From positions 1 to 38,276 of the forward strand of contig JABANN010000332.1 of assembly GCA_013115125.1 (NCBI GenBank): a stretch of 38,276 nt of DNA, read 5' to 3'. Origin of the DNA: Perkinsus olseni. Taxonomy: Eukaryota > Perkinsozoa > Perkinsida. Both the position numbers and the translations under genes were made by a program. Shown here one piece after another: positions 37,534-38,276 of the stretch; position 1 is the first letter of the stretch, and each line of letters starts with the position of its first letter. The notes below the pieces were generated by a model. That model had not been told where the DNA came from and ran no database searches. It saw only the letters and a program-made list of their open reading frames with translations.

Positions 37534-38276
37534 ATGTCGTGCCAGCTGTCTAAAGACTTTCTACGATGCGCATACTGTGATGAGCCGGCTATGAGAGCCG
37601 ACAACCTGAGAAGACATATCAATGCTGTCCATTCCGGGAAGCCATTCAAAGCCAGACCGCCGCCTGGCGTTCGCAGTGTCCTGGACATGTTTCCGAAGAG
37701 GGCGCGCGATGATGGGGAGGATGGGCCCGATCCCAAACGAGATGAGCCGCCGAAGAACCTTCGCCGTAATATACCTCATCTTTGCTATCACGTCGCCCTT
37801 CTCAAGGCTCTCTTCAGTGAAAAGACTCTTCGGAACATCGGAGTTCACGTATAGGATCTGAATTATCCTCGTCGCAGGTACGGATGGAGGGAGTGGAGAG
37901 AAAAGCAAACATGTGGTTGACCCACTCCCAAGCGCACCCGCGTCGTCGTCATCGTCATCATCCTCATCATCGGCGTCGAATCTAGCCAAGGCCTCTGCAG
38001 CTGATTCTCAACGACGCGATGTTGTGGCCCGGGAAGATTCGACTCATCATCTCGGTAACTTCAAATCGGCAATGTATCCGGTCGCTAGCCTCAAGAATCA
38101 AGAAACAATCATTCGGAAGATAGACTGTATGAGCAGCGCTCTCAATGAGGTTCTCGAGGGTGAGGCTCGCAAGAGGGCTAAGAGTGACCTGGTCACTGCT
38201 GTGAAGTCTGCGGGTCAGAATTTTCGAGTATGTTGGTTATCTAACCAAGTCATCTGCACGACTTGTGAGAAGTATA
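37534..38276 (+). CDS. C2H2 zinc-finger protein, 3' end outside window
   Basis: Exon 1 is 37534-37765, a GT-AG intron 37766-37877, exon 2 is 37878-38227, then a donor GTATGT at 38228; the gene continues past the window. The N-terminus holds one classical C2H2 finger (CAYC, twelve residues, H-x4-H in RRHINAVH), followed by a Pro/Arg/Lys linker and an acidic/basic stretch (RARDDGEDGPDPKRDEPPK). Exon 2 has a run of ten serines, then a helical part (NQETIIRKIDCMSSALNEVL) and a basic cluster (EARKRAKSDL). A nuclear DNA- or RNA-binding protein is likely. A 16-nt inverted repeat lies 5 nt inside the second intron (38233-38248). Confidence 0.68.

Overview
This looks like nuclear DNA from a unicellular eukaryote, most likely an alveolate of the dinoflagellate/perkinsid side. 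Genes are split by many short GT-AG introns (mostly 35-120 nt, a few near 22-32 nt), base composition is near 50% GC, and there is a membrane-embedded TIR-like protein of a type I associate with dinoflagellate-lineage genomes. No taxon-specific marker was checked, so Perkinsus-like or syndinian-like is inference. Exon boundaries below were worked out by hand from splice signals and reading phase; for the main genes the summed exon lengths divide by three.

Layout. 0-5 kb: the tail of an unknown gene, weak coding traces, then a complete six-exon glutathione S-transferase (3465-4661). 5-8.5 kb: a 17-exon coiled-coil protein of about 754 residues. 8.5-12.4 kb: mostly noncoding, with long perfect palindromes, decayed tRNA-like pieces and direct repeats. 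12.4-13.9 kb: single-exon TIR-like membrane protein. 14.07-14.25 kb: GC-rich structured RNA candidate ending in a T-run. 14.4-15.9 kb: two inverted copies of one repeat. 16-19.3 kb: noncoding with weak ORFs. 19.3-24.2 kb: minus-strand genes of unknown function, interrupted by a pentanucleotide satellite and a run of N. 24.5-29.5 kb: two tandem 13-exon MFS transporter paralogues. 30-32 kb: PHD plus extended-PHD protein. 32-32.7 kb: small Ser/Pro-rich gene on plus, converging on the ten-exon DNA primase small subunit (36675-32997, minus). 37.5 kb to the end: start of a C2H2 zinc-finger gene.

The striking feature is a window-wide population of perfect palindromes, usually odd in length with a single unpaired central base and arms of 7-22 nt. 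They share no sequence with one another. They lie in introns and spacers; I found none inside a confidently modelled exon. Many are followed at once by a third copy of an arm (forward, inverted, forward). Two homologous repeat copies differ exactly where one carries such a unit, so the palindromes look like recent local insertions built from flanking DNA.

The recognised genes are housekeeping (primase), transport (MFS), detoxification (GST), chromatin reading (PHD) and possible signalling (TIR-like). They do not form a pathway together.
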